A stretch of DNA of 9,921 bases, taken from an uncultured Acidobacteriota bacterium. Lineage in GTDB: Bacteria; Acidobacteriota; Blastocatellia; Pyrinomonadales; Pyrinomonadaceae. The stretch spans positions 1 to 9,921 of the forward strand of contig CADEEU010000114.1 in NCBI GenBank assembly GCA_902826385.1, read 5' to 3'. The notes under the pieces were generated by a model. The model searched no databases, was not told the DNA's origin, and saw only the letters and a list, made by a program, of their open reading frames with translations. Below are positions 1 through 5,681 of the stretch, one piece after another (position 1 is the first letter of the stretch; every line of letters begins with the position of its first letter). The position numbers and the translations under genes are program-made.

Positions 1-1
1 A

Positions 2-406
2 AACGAAGAGTTGCTGCAACAATACGGAAACCAGCCGAAGTTTCAGCGGCGTTGTCAGCACTTTTCACCAGTTTACAATTGTCATGGTATGACGTTTGCC
101 TCTCGACGTACAGGGATAATTGACAATGCTACGTTGGAACAAATTTTGCACGAAGACAAATATACCCAAATTCAGGCAGAACAAGTTTTGCCCGGCGACG
201 TAATTCTATACGTACATAAGAGCGGGGACATTGAACATTCGGGAATTGTTGTCGAGCCACCTTCGCCTGCAAACTTTAATATTCCCCTAATTATGAGCAA
301 GTGGGGACGTTATTTGGAGAGCGTACATTTAGCCAACCGATGTCCGTATGCTTCTACTGACATCCGTTATTACAGGATCAATCATGGCGAATTTAAATAT
401 TCTTAA
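2..406 (+). CDS. NlpC/P60- or CHAP-like cysteine peptidase domain protein, 5' end possibly outside window
   Basis: The frame is open to the left edge, and the first usable start inside the window is TTG at 11 (131 residues from there), so the true N-terminus may be missing. Numbering from that TTG, the block YNCHGMTFASRRT puts a candidate nucleophile at Cys24. VLPGDVILY (59-67) is the turn-strand segment usual before the catalytic His in NlpC/P60 and CHAP folds, and EHSGIVV supplies His76. A later block SKWG (96-99), His106 and CPY resembles a conserved C-terminal half of uncharacterised members. Substrate is unknown; the superfamily cleaves peptidoglycan peptides or other amide bonds. No signal peptide is visible in the portion present, so a cytoplasmic or co-exported role is possible. 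The next gene starts inside this one (23-nt overlap from its ATG), implying co-translation. The Cys-His fold is fairly convincing from motifs; the family assignment is less so. Confidence 0.6.
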   Translation, partial: NEELLQQYGNQPKFQRRCQHFSPVYNCHGMTFASRRTGIIDNATLEQILHEDKYTQIQAEQVLPGDVILYVHKSGDIEHSGIVVEPPSPANFNIPLIMSKWGRYLESVHLANRCPYASTDIRYYRINHGEFKYS

Positions 407-803
407 TGTTGATGCATTGGCGAACATTTACATGGTCGCAAATACGCCATCGTACCTTTTTCGGCACTATCGGAATAACAGTTCCGTTCAGGACTTCGCG
501 GATGCCCACTCCATTGAAGAACTCGCGGCGGAAATCCAGCGTGTGTCATCAATCGCTCTCGATCAAAGGACGGTAGATGATATTGCGGTGGCATATGCCG
601 CAGTGGTGGGGCTCACCTTTAAGGATGCGGCGCAAGTGGATGCTGTAATCGCAAATTTGGATTTTAGTAAGATTCTTTGGGCTCAGCGCATCTTGTTTTT
701 GTGGGAACCATATCCCACTGTTGAAGCCACCTTGAATATGGTTACTGAATCTGGAGTCGTCACACCTACACCAACAATGAGTGTGACGACTGAACCGTGC
801 TGA
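384..803 (+). CDS. hypothetical helical protein, middle gene of a three-gene run
   Basis: I do not recognise this 139-residue protein. The ATG at 384 is preferred over the upstream ATG at 348 because ACAGGAT lies a suitable distance before it and the longer version only adds residues read from the peptidase gene. It is predominantly helical by eye: alternating hydrophobic and charged residues through DFADAHSIEELAAEIQRV and a later ILWAQRILFLW helix, then a Thr/Pro/Val-rich tail (VVTPTPTMSV) ending in Cys. No signal peptide, membrane segment or catalytic motif is apparent. It overlaps the peptidase gene upstream by 23 nt and stops one base before the ATG of the next gene, so the three are almost certainly co-transcribed and co-translated. 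A partner or adaptor role for one of its neighbours is a guess from context only. Confidence 0.65.
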   Translation: MANLNILNVDALANIYMVANTPSYLFRHYRNNSSVQDFADAHSIEELAAEIQRVSSIALDQRTVDDIAVAYAAVVGLTFKDAAQVDAVIANLDFSKILWAQRILFLWEPYPTVEATLNMVTESGVVTPTPTMSVTTEPC

Positions 804-804
804 T

Positions 805-1224
805 ATGAAGTGCATTCTTGCTGTCTGTTCATCTACCGTTTCTCTCGATAAGGCGACAAATCTGGTTTCCCTTTTCGCGATCATCGACGGCGTTTCTGCA
901 CTTACCTTTCCGCATTCTCTTTCAGACCTAGCTATGCTTTTCATTCTGAAGAAAGAGGATCACGATGCGGAGCAAGCTACTGGTCATGTAACTTTGACTT
1001 TTCAGCCTGGCGGGGCCGACGCTGGAGAAATTGAAAAAGGCAGGGTGCCCGTCAATTTTGATTTTGAAGGGAAACCAAAATTGCGCGTCTTGATTAGGTC
1101 GAGCGGTATAACCATTGAAAGTCCCGGAACGTTAATCAGTCGCCTGTGGCATAAAGACCTGATAATGGGTGAATGGCTGGTTGATGTAAACCAGAAGCAA
1201 GAGTTGGTATCCGTGGATGACTAA
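805..1224 (+). CDS. DUF6941-like protein
   Basis: This 139-residue protein begins at an ATG one base after the stop of the preceding gene. The opening pattern, MKCILAVCSSTVSLDKATN then LVSLFAIIDGVSALTFPHSL, resembles the DUF6941 family: a short strand, an 'L..LFxIID' strand, then a 'FP' turn. Further strands follow (GHVTLTFQPGG, KLRVLIRSSGITI) and a closing GEWLVDV strand, suggesting an all-beta fold of the usual DUF6941 length. The biochemical function of that family is not known to me. No signal peptide or obvious active site is seen. It is the last gene of the run; the next 750 bases hold no intact gene. Membership is judged from memory of the pattern and is moderate; a generic beta-sandwich protein is the alternative. 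Confidence 0.55.
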   Translation: MKCILAVCSSTVSLDKATNLVSLFAIIDGVSALTFPHSLSDLAMLFILKKEDHDAEQATGHVTLTFQPGGADAGEIEKGRVPVNFDFEGKPKLRVLIRSSGITIESPGTLISRLWHKDLIMGEWLVDVNQKQELVSVDD

Positions 1225-1331
1225 TTACATCTTTGGTAACGGTCAACAAATTTTTCAGGCTCCAAATCGTTTTCGTCAGATTCGCGGCCATTGCCGGTGT
1301 CGCGTTATCCAGCGTCTTTGTGCGAGCGGCA

Positions 1332-1380
1332 AAAGTTATAATACGCGAAGTATATCGCGAGTATAATAGTTCAAGTTATC
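1332..1380. repeat. AT-rich repeated motif with dyad, two TATAAT boxes
   Basis: TATAATA occurs at 1337 and again at 1362, a 25-base spacing, each followed four bases later by AAGT. The core CGCGA-agtata-TCGCG (about 1344-1359) is a perfect five-base inverted repeat between them, and AAGT(T)AT-type words recur at about 1332, 1348 and 1373. It could be an operator or promoter region, or debris of the neighbouring element. No good -35 box sits at the right distance from either TATAAT. Confidence 0.4.
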
Positions 1381-1473
1381 CCACTTTTTTTGAAGCCGTT
1401 CGTCAGTCTCGTAAATCTACGCATCGACATCTCATTGTCAGATTTTGCCACGCGACAATCTACGAAGCCAGCC

Positions 1474-1729
1474 TTAACGTCTCACCAAAGTTTCCTGTAG
1501 CCGGATGCACTTTTTGCCGACCGTTTCCAGCAAGGACAAGATCGCATCGGGATGAACAAAAGCTTGAGGCAAAGTAACGCCTTTTCTTCCCTCAGGATCA
1601 TAGCGCCGAGCAGTTTTTCTCTTTGGGCAAGCTGAAACGCTTGCCGCATTCAGTACATTTGAAACGCTGATCGCCTTTTCGGTCTTTCCCGTCTTTTTTC
1701 GATAGGCTGTCGCATTTTGGGCAATTCAT
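1474..1729 (-). pseudogene. decayed IS1-like transposase, zinc-ribbon N-terminus and fragments
   Basis: Reading the minus strand from ATG at 1729 gives a 43-residue open frame that opens MNCPKC and continues FKCTECGKRFS: two CxxC pairs (Cys3/Cys6, Cys25/Cys28) forming the zinc ribbon typical of IS1-type InsA and related transposases. It stops at 1598. A one-base shift continues the expected protein as MILREEKALLCLKLLF (1601-1554), and a further shift gives VHPDAILSLLETVGKKC and on to QETLVRR before TAA at 1474. In related transposases these pieces are joined by about a dozen residues of a helix-turn-helix that are missing here, so the copy has at least two frame changes and a deletion. No catalytic DDE portion was found. 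It is a non-functional relic that marks past insertion in this AT-rich block; IS1 versus IS1595-type membership is uncertain. Confidence 0.65.
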
Positions 1730-1835
1730 CAATCTCGTCACTTATTACTCGATTTCTTGACATGAATCGCAACCTACAAGCAAGCAGATGACGACCTAAA
1801 AACACCACATCCTAGTTAAATCCCTTAAAATTAAT

Positions 1836-1864
1836 TTGATTTTCGCAAGAATTTAGCGTATTTT
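1836..1864 (+). promoter_or_regulatory. candidate promoter for the small ORF/ClpP-like pair
   Basis: TTGATT (1836-1841) and TATTTT (1859-1864) are separated by 17 bases, each matching four of six consensus positions for a sigma-70 type promoter. It lies about 115 bases upstream of the 1979 start codon in an AT-rich leader. This is sequence matching only, in AT-rich DNA where chance hits are common. Confidence 0.25.
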
Positions 1865-1978
1865 TGCTCGTTAGCGTCATCTGAAGCAACTCTCGGAACG
1901 ATAATTGCTGTCAAATTGGAAGGCAAACGCCAAACATTTTGTTTGTCTCATTCGTACTTTCTTTAAAGAGGACGTAAG

Positions 1979-2173
1979 ATGAAAAACCGGAATCCAGCCA
2001 TGAAGAAAGCAATCCCCGAAACTAAACACACCGCGTATGATCTAGAACTTGAGCAAGCACTGAGAACGATTCACGAAAAATATGGCAATGATTTTCAAGC
2101 CTTTTTACGCGACGTTCAAGAAACTATACGTAAACGAAACGCAAAGACTAAAACCACAGCTTGTATTTTGTGA
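1979..2173 (+). CDS. small helical protein upstream of ClpP-like protease
   Basis: This encodes 64 residues from ATG at 1979, with AAAGAGG about seven bases upstream as a good ribosome site. The protein is charged and helical in the middle (LELEQALRTIHEKYGNDF, then QAFLRDVQETIRKR), flanked by basic ends, with a short hydrophobic tail ACIL. No known domain is recognised. The stop is six bases before the ATG of the ClpP-like gene, which itself lacks a clear ribosome site, so the large gene is probably translated by coupling to this one. A role as regulator, adaptor or substrate of the protease is a hypothesis based only on that arrangement. Base composition is AT-rich like the rest of the left block. 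Confidence 0.6.
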   Translation: MKNRNPAMKKAIPETKHTAYDLELEQALRTIHEKYGNDFQAFLRDVQETIRKRNAKTKTTACIL

Positions 2174-2179
2174 TACTCG

Positions 2180-3343
2180 ATGACCCCCAACCCGGCATTT
2201 AGAATTAATCCTGATCGGTCCATTTACGTTCGGGGTACTATTGACCGTGAATTAGTTAGGAGTCTTACGCCGCAGATTCTAGCATTGCAGTACGAAAGCC
2301 GCGATCCAATCACTGTCTTTATCGATAGTCCAGGCGGCTCTCCTGATGATATGCTGGATTTGCTCAATCTGCTAAAGGCTCCGGATCAAGACTCAAACCC
2401 GCCTTGTAACATTATTACTGCTGCCGTGACAAATGCGTATAGCGCCGCTGCTGATTTGTTGGCGTTCGGGGATTACGCAGTAGCTTTTCCTAATAGCAGA
2501 ATCCTTTTTCACGGTGGCCGAGTCCCAACGGCAACCGAGGTTACGGCAGAGCGTAGCTCGATTTTAGCGTTATTTCTGCGATTAAAAAATGAAGATTCCG
2601 CTATGGATTTAGCGAAAGAAATCCAAATCCGGTTTATGTTGCGCTTTGTCACGTCACGTCACGAATTTGACGGTCTACGAACAGGCGAGGCGAATCCTGA
2701 TCTATCCGACTTGGAATGTCTGATTCGTTACATTCGTCCCAAATTATCTACAGCCGCCCAAAATATCTTAACGAAGGCCAGGGCTAGATACGCAAGATAT
2801 GAAGAGATGGTTGAGAGTGTAATTAAAAAGCGCAGTCAGATTAAGGCAGCCAAAACCCAAGCAGAGATTGAAGCAGTCGAACTAAAAGCAATTGTCGATT
2901 TCGAGGTCAAACAAAATAAAAACAACCCAGATTGGAAATTTCAGTCCTTAGGACTCACCAGCTTGACAGATGATTTTTTGCTATTTCGAAGTTACGAAGA
3001 TGTTCTAGAAAGCGAGAGTTATAAGTCGCTTTGTGTTCAGTACGGCATGTTTCTTGTTTCAGATGAGATTACGAAGGAAACGAATTTGATTGCGAACGAG
3101 GACGAAAGAATCGGTCGGTGGACAGACTTAGCAAGTCCTTTCTTGAAGCCCATTTGGGCTTTCTTCGTTGCCCTGTGTCATACCCTTCAACAAGGTGAAG
3201 ATGAGTTTCTTTCGGCAGAGGATGCCTACTGGCTGGGACTGATAGATGAAATCATTGGCAAGGATGATCTGGTACATATGCGGTATTTTCGGGAGAATAT
3301 GCCTACCGTACAGCCTGAAGCGTCTTCCCCGGCTGCCGCTTAA
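2180..3343 (+). CDS. ClpP-like serine protease with large helical insertion
   Basis: The 387-residue product has the ClpP/crotonase fold pattern of a Clp-type serine protease. The N-terminal strand-helix unit (IYVRGTIDRELV, then PITVFIDSPGGSPDDM) carries the PGG oxyanion-hole glycines at 51-53. NAYSAAADLLAFGDY places the nucleophile at Ser88, ILFHGGR the general base at His111, and FLSAEDAYWLGLIDEII the Asp at 356. All three triad residues of ClpP are therefore retained. In E. coli ClpP the His-Asp spacing is 49 residues; here it is 245, so about 195 residues are inserted. The insert is mostly helical, with a charged, possibly coiled-coil stretch at about 197-245. Family length is normally near 200. 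No signal peptide and no transmembrane anchor are seen, so a cytoplasmic enzyme is expected. No Clp ATPase gene lies in the window. The C-terminus is Ala/Pro-rich, ending AAA. The stop overlaps that of the convergent gene by four bases. Confidence 0.8.
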   Translation: MTPNPAFRINPDRSIYVRGTIDRELVRSLTPQILALQYESRDPITVFIDSPGGSPDDMLDLLNLLKAPDQDSNPPCNIITAAVTNAYSAAADLLAFGDYAVAFPNSRILFHGGRVPTATEVTAERSSILALFLRLKNEDSAMDLAKEIQIRFMLRFVTSRHEFDGLRTGEANPDLSDLECLIRYIRPKLSTAAQNILTKARARYARYEEMVESVIKKRSQIKAAKTQAEIEAVELKAIVDFEVKQNKNNPDWKFQSLGLTSLTDDFLLFRSYEDVLESESYKSLCVQYGMFLVSDEITKETNLIANEDERIGRWTDLASPFLKPIWAFFVALCHTLQQGEDEFLSAEDAYWLGLIDEIIGKDDLVHMRYFRENMPTVQPEASSPAAA

Positions 3344-3564
3344 CCCTGCTGCTTTTTGTTTGTTTTCTGCCACCTTTTTTCAGCAGCCAATCTCGCAATT
3401 TCAGTCCTTCGTTCAACAGACAATTTAATAGCCCGAGCTCCACCGCCTAACTTGGCTCGTTTCTCTTTTGGAGTTTCCTCGTGTTCGGTGCATTCCACAA
3501 TCTCATCAAAGATACTTTTGGCAATGGTGATCTCGTCGCGGTCTTTCTTGGTAGGACTAGGCAT
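3340..3564 (-). CDS. small basic protein with KLSxERRxEIAxxAAxxRW motif
   Basis: A 74-residue product starts at ATG 3564. The N-terminal part (DEITIAKSIFDEIVE) is followed by LGGGARAIKLSVERRTEIA and then RLAAEKRW and a Lys/Gln-rich tail. This matches a widespread class of small basic bacterial proteins whose C-terminus reads 'GGxARAxxLSxExRxEIAxxAAxxRW'; a nucleic-acid binding role is often assumed but I know of no firm function. The frame is open further upstream to a TTG at 3621, but that extension would translate a folded repeat, so the internal ATG is chosen; its ribosome site is poor. It is convergent with the ClpP-like gene and overlaps it by four bases at the stops. It may simply be a resident of the accessory block. 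Confidence 0.6.
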   Translation of the reverse strand: MPSPTKKDRDEITIAKSIFDEIVECTEHEETPKEKRAKLGGGARAIKLSVERRTEIARLAAEKRWQKTNKKQQG

Positions 3565-3567
3565 AAG

Positions 3568-3633
3568 AAGTAGGGCAAGGCCGTTCGGAAGTCCGGCTCT
3601 AATGGCCGGAGACGGAAACAACCTGCCCTACTT
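3568..3633. repeat. folded REP-like element with nested stems
   Basis: AAGTAGGGCAAGG (3568-3580) pairs with CCTGCCCTACTT (3622-3633) with a single bulged A. Inside, CCGT (3581-3584) pairs with ACGG (3612-3615), and TCCGGC (3592-3597) with GCCGGA (3605-3610) around a seven-base loop. The three nested stems make a strong cruciform or RNA hairpin of 66 bases, the form of REP/MITE-like intergenic repeats. It begins three bases upstream of the ATG of the minus-strand small gene, so it would lie in that gene's leader, and it coincides with the change in base composition. Confidence 0.7.
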
Positions 3634-3698
3634 TCAATGCTATCATTTTCTTTTTCGGCGGGAATAGGTCAGCACCACAGGATTAGGACACTAGGGGC

Positions 3699-3729
3699 TT
3701 GGGACTTTGGACTTGGGGCGTGCTATATT
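3699..3729 (+). promoter_or_regulatory. weak promoter candidate for the beta-lactamase
   Basis: TTGGGA (3699-3704) and TATATT (3724-3729) are 19 bases apart, slightly longer than ideal. The -10-like box ends nine bases before the ATG at 3739, which would leave almost no leader. The surrounding text is a repetitive run of GGGACTT/TGGACTT words that may be a degenerate intergenic repeat rather than a control region. Confidence 0.25.
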
Positions 3730-3738
3730 TGTCGGCTT

Positions 3739-4701
3739 ATGAAATATTTCATTCTTGTTTTCGCTTTGTTTTTATCGGCTTGCGGCGGGGCCGCGAACCA
3801 GACGGCTGTTAACAGTACTCCGACGCCCGAGCCGCCTCCGATTTCGGTCAGGCCTTCGCCGGCGGGGCGTGTCGTACCGGACGCGGAGTTGGAAAAGCGC
3901 TTTGCCGAGATCGCGAAAGAGGCGAAGGGTAAGGTCGGTGTGGCGGCCATCGTTTTTGAATCGGGCGAAAACGCGGGCCTGAACGCAGGCGAAAAATTTG
4001 CGATGCAGAGCGTTTATAAGGTGCCCATATCGATGGCGGTGATGCGCCAGGTCGATGCCGGCAAATTCAAGTCGGACCAGCCGGTCGAGATCACCAAAGC
4101 GGATTTTGTCGCCGCGGGACAGCGTTCGCCGATACGCGACCAGTTTCCGGACGGGACTTCGCTGCCGCTGTGGCACGTGATCGAATACGCAATCGGTGAA
4201 AGCGACGGCACCGCCAGCGACGTGCTGCTGCGTCTGGCCGACGGCCCGGCCGAAGTGCAAAAGTTTCTTGACGAGATCGGCGTCAAAGACATGGCCGTGA
4301 AGAGTACCGAAAAAGAATTAGGCAAAGACGTAAAGGTCCAGTACGAAAATTTCGCGACGCCGAACGCCGCGGTCGCCTTGCTTACCGAGCTTCAAACCGG
4401 AATTTCGCTCGATCGTGAACGGTCGAAGCTCATCCTCGATTTCATGAACGAATCGCGTCCCGGCCCCAACCGCCTTCGCGGGCTGCTGCCGGAAAACACC
4501 TACGTCGCCCACAAAACCGGAACGTCAGGCACGCGCAACGGCATCACCACCGCAACAAACGACATCGGCATCATCCAACTGCCCAACGGAAAATTCATGG
4601 CCATAGCTGTGTTCGTCGGCGACTCATCCGCGGACGAAAAAACGCGAGAAAGTGTAATAGCAAAAATGGCGAAGGCGGCGTGGGACAAATGGGGCGTATA
4701 A
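3739..4701 (+). CDS. bla: class A beta-lactamase, lipoprotein
   Basis: A 320-residue serine beta-lactamase that hydrolyses the beta-lactam ring. The start is ATG 3739, which gives a lipoprotein signal (MKYFILVFALFLSAC, lipidated Cys15); the upstream open frame adds no signal-like sequence. A Pro/Thr-rich linker (25-45) tethers the catalytic domain, probably to the periplasmic face of a membrane. Motifs in order: SVYK with Ser91 and Lys94 (SxxK), SDG at 155-157 in the place of the usual SDN, TEKEL with Glu191 as the likely omega-loop base (Glu166 in the standard scheme), and HKTGT with Lys259 (KTG). Ser130-Asp131 are kept but Asn132 is Gly, as known in mycobacterial BlaC, and the residue at Asn170 appears to be Gly. 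The VQYENFATP segment after the omega loop is reminiscent of PER/VEB-type enzymes. Length is normal for the class plus linker. Spectrum cannot be read from the sequence. No regulator gene adjoins it. Confidence 0.9.
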   Translation: MKYFILVFALFLSACGGAANQTAVNSTPTPEPPPISVRPSPAGRVVPDAELEKRFAEIAKEAKGKVGVAAIVFESGENAGLNAGEKFAMQSVYKVPISMAVMRQVDAGKFKSDQPVEITKADFVAAGQRSPIRDQFPDGTSLPLWHVIEYAIGESDGTASDVLLRLADGPAEVQKFLDEIGVKDMAVKSTEKELGKDVKVQYENFATPNAAVALLTELQTGISLDRERSKLILDFMNESRPGPNRLRGLLPENTYVAHKTGTSGTRNGITTATNDIGIIQLPNGKFMAIAVFVGDSSADEKTRESVIAKMAKAAWDKWGV

Positions 4702-4708
4702 GAAATAT

Positions 4709-4912
4709 CTACTGCGGTTTCGGGCCGGCTACTTCGGTGTAGGTAATACTATCCGATTTGAGGTCCTGGCCGGGATCGATCTCGAAATAAATGCGGCCGA
4801 CTATGTTGCCGTGATCGCCTTTTCGATAAGAGGAAAGGCTCCGCTTCGGAGCACCGACGAATTGTTTTTGTTCGACCTGCCCATCGGCGCGGCGGAGACG
4901 TGCTGTTTTCAT
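4709..4912 (-). CDS. small hypothetical protein
   Basis: A 67-residue product from ATG 4912, chosen because AGAAGAA directly precedes it; the frame extends upstream to 4969 but without a better ribosome site. No family is recognised. The N-terminal half is basic and polar, and the C-terminal half (VGRIYFEIDPGQDL, then SITYTEVAG) looks like two or three beta strands. There is no signal peptide or cysteine. It is convergent with the beta-lactamase, with seven bases between the stops, and is separated from the next minus-strand gene by repeat-bearing intergenic DNA. The clean fit between neighbours supports it being real, but it could be a chance frame. Confidence 0.5.
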   Translation of the reverse strand: MKTARLRRADGQVEQKQFVGAPKRSLSSYRKGDHGNIVGRIYFEIDPGQDLKSDSITYTEVAGPKPQ

Positions 4913-5042
4913 TTCTTCTGGTTTAACAATTAAAAAATAAATACTCGCGCCACTGGTCGGCACCTCCAACCAACATTAAACGGCACGAAGAGAAGATACG
5001 GGCAAATATTCTTGCGTGATTTGCGAGACTTAGGAGGTTTCA

Positions 5043-5069
5043 CGCCAAGGTCGCGAAGGTCGCAAAGTT
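5043..5069. repeat. three tandem 9-base units
   Basis: CGCCAAGGT, CGCGAAGGT and CGCAAAGTT follow one another without gaps, preceded by TTTCA. This resembles a degenerate form of the 'cacgcaaagncgcaaag' intergenic repeat met in many bacterial genomes. It ends one base before the stop codon region of the Uma2 gene, so it lies just downstream of that gene. Confidence 0.5.
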
Positions 5070-5070
5070 T

Positions 5071-5649
5071 CTAGCCCAAAATCCCATCCACCGAAAGATC
5101 AATCGCCGGAATCGTTTCCGAGACCACATTATCGCCGCGTTCGTAAATTATTACCGAGCCGTAATGGTCTTGTTCGGGTTGCGTGTGGACCTCGACACGG
5201 TCGTTGGACAGATCGATAAGCCACGCTTCGGCAATGCCCGCCATTGCGTACCGGCTCAGCTTTACCGAACGATCGAATGCGGCGCTTGAATCGGCCACTT
5301 CGATTATCAGCTTTACATCAGCGGCCCGCGGCGCCGCATGTTTATAGAAGTCCTCACGATACCTGAGTACACAAACGTCCGGCTGAGGCTCGCTCTCGTC
5401 GTCTAGGACAATCGGGTCCTGAATGCCGATTATGTGCGTTCCGCGCAGTATTTCAGATAAACACGCATTCAAAATTTTTACGCATCGCGCGTGAAGACTG
5501 CCGACAGGCGACATATCAAAGATTTCTCCTCCAATCAACTCGACGCGGTCTTCGGGGCCGAACGCTCCGCGCTCCGCCATCAGGTGATATATCTCAACAG
5601 TGATGGGAACGTGTCTCGGCGTCGGTTCTTGAATCGCAAGTCGCTGCAT
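5071..5649 (-). CDS. Uma2 family (DUF820) PD-(D/E)xK nuclease-like protein
   Basis: The 192-residue product has the full Uma2/DUF820 pattern: an N-terminal 'Y..MAERGAF...DRVELIGGEI.DMSP.GS.H' block (Glu37 in VELIGG), QDPIVLDDESEPQPD with Asp91, and LIIEVADSS with Glu117. RSVKLSRYAMAGIAEAWLID follows and contains Lys130. Asp91 and Glu117 are the expected metal ligands of the restriction-endonuclease-like core. The family is abundant in cyanobacteria and some Acidobacteriota and Planctomycetes, is often annotated as a putative endonuclease, and has no well-established cellular role. Length is typical. The start ATG at 5649 has no clear Shine-Dalgarno; a TATAAT box ends nine bases upstream, so the leader would be very short. 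It stands alone, with folded repeats on its upstream side. Confidence 0.88.
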   Translation of the reverse strand: MQRLAIQEPTPRHVPITVEIYHLMAERGAFGPEDRVELIGGEIFDMSPVGSLHARCVKILNACLSEILRGTHIIGIQDPIVLDDESEPQPDVCVLRYREDFYKHAAPRAADVKLIIEVADSSAAFDRSVKLSRYAMAGIAEAWLIDLSNDRVEVHTQPEQDHYGSVIIYERGDNVVSETIPAIDLSVDGILG

Positions 5650-5658
5650 AACGGCTGA

Positions 5659-5664
5659 ATTATA
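5659..5664 (-). promoter_or_regulatory. TATAAT -10 box for the Uma2 gene
   Basis: A perfect TATAAT on the minus strand lies nine bases before the ATG at 5649. No matching -35 hexamer was found at 16-18 bases. If it is used, transcription would begin almost at the start codon, which would fit the lack of a ribosome site. Confidence 0.3.
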
Positions 5665-5681
5665 CGATAAAAAATGTCGAA

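Larger units (their letters stand above)
1225..1978. other. long intergenic region with transposase remnant
   Basis: About 750 bases hold no intact gene. The recognisable content is a minus-strand transposase remnant (1474-1729), an AT-rich motif repeat around 1332-1380, and a promoter-like pair at 1836-1864 facing the next genes. The plus-strand open frame across 1233-1577 begins at a GTG, has no family resemblance and lies antisense to the remnant, so it is not called. Nothing else was seen. Confidence 0.7.

Noticed and set aside
1233..1577. Plus-strand open frame of 114 codons
   Set aside because: It starts at a GTG without a convincing ribosome site, has no recognisable domain, and lies antisense to a transposase relic whose residues are clearly readable on the other strand.
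3565..3621. Longer N-terminus of the small convergent gene from TTG 3621
   Set aside because: The extra 19 residues would be translated from the folded repeat at 3568-3633, while the internal ATG gives a protein matching the known small-protein pattern.
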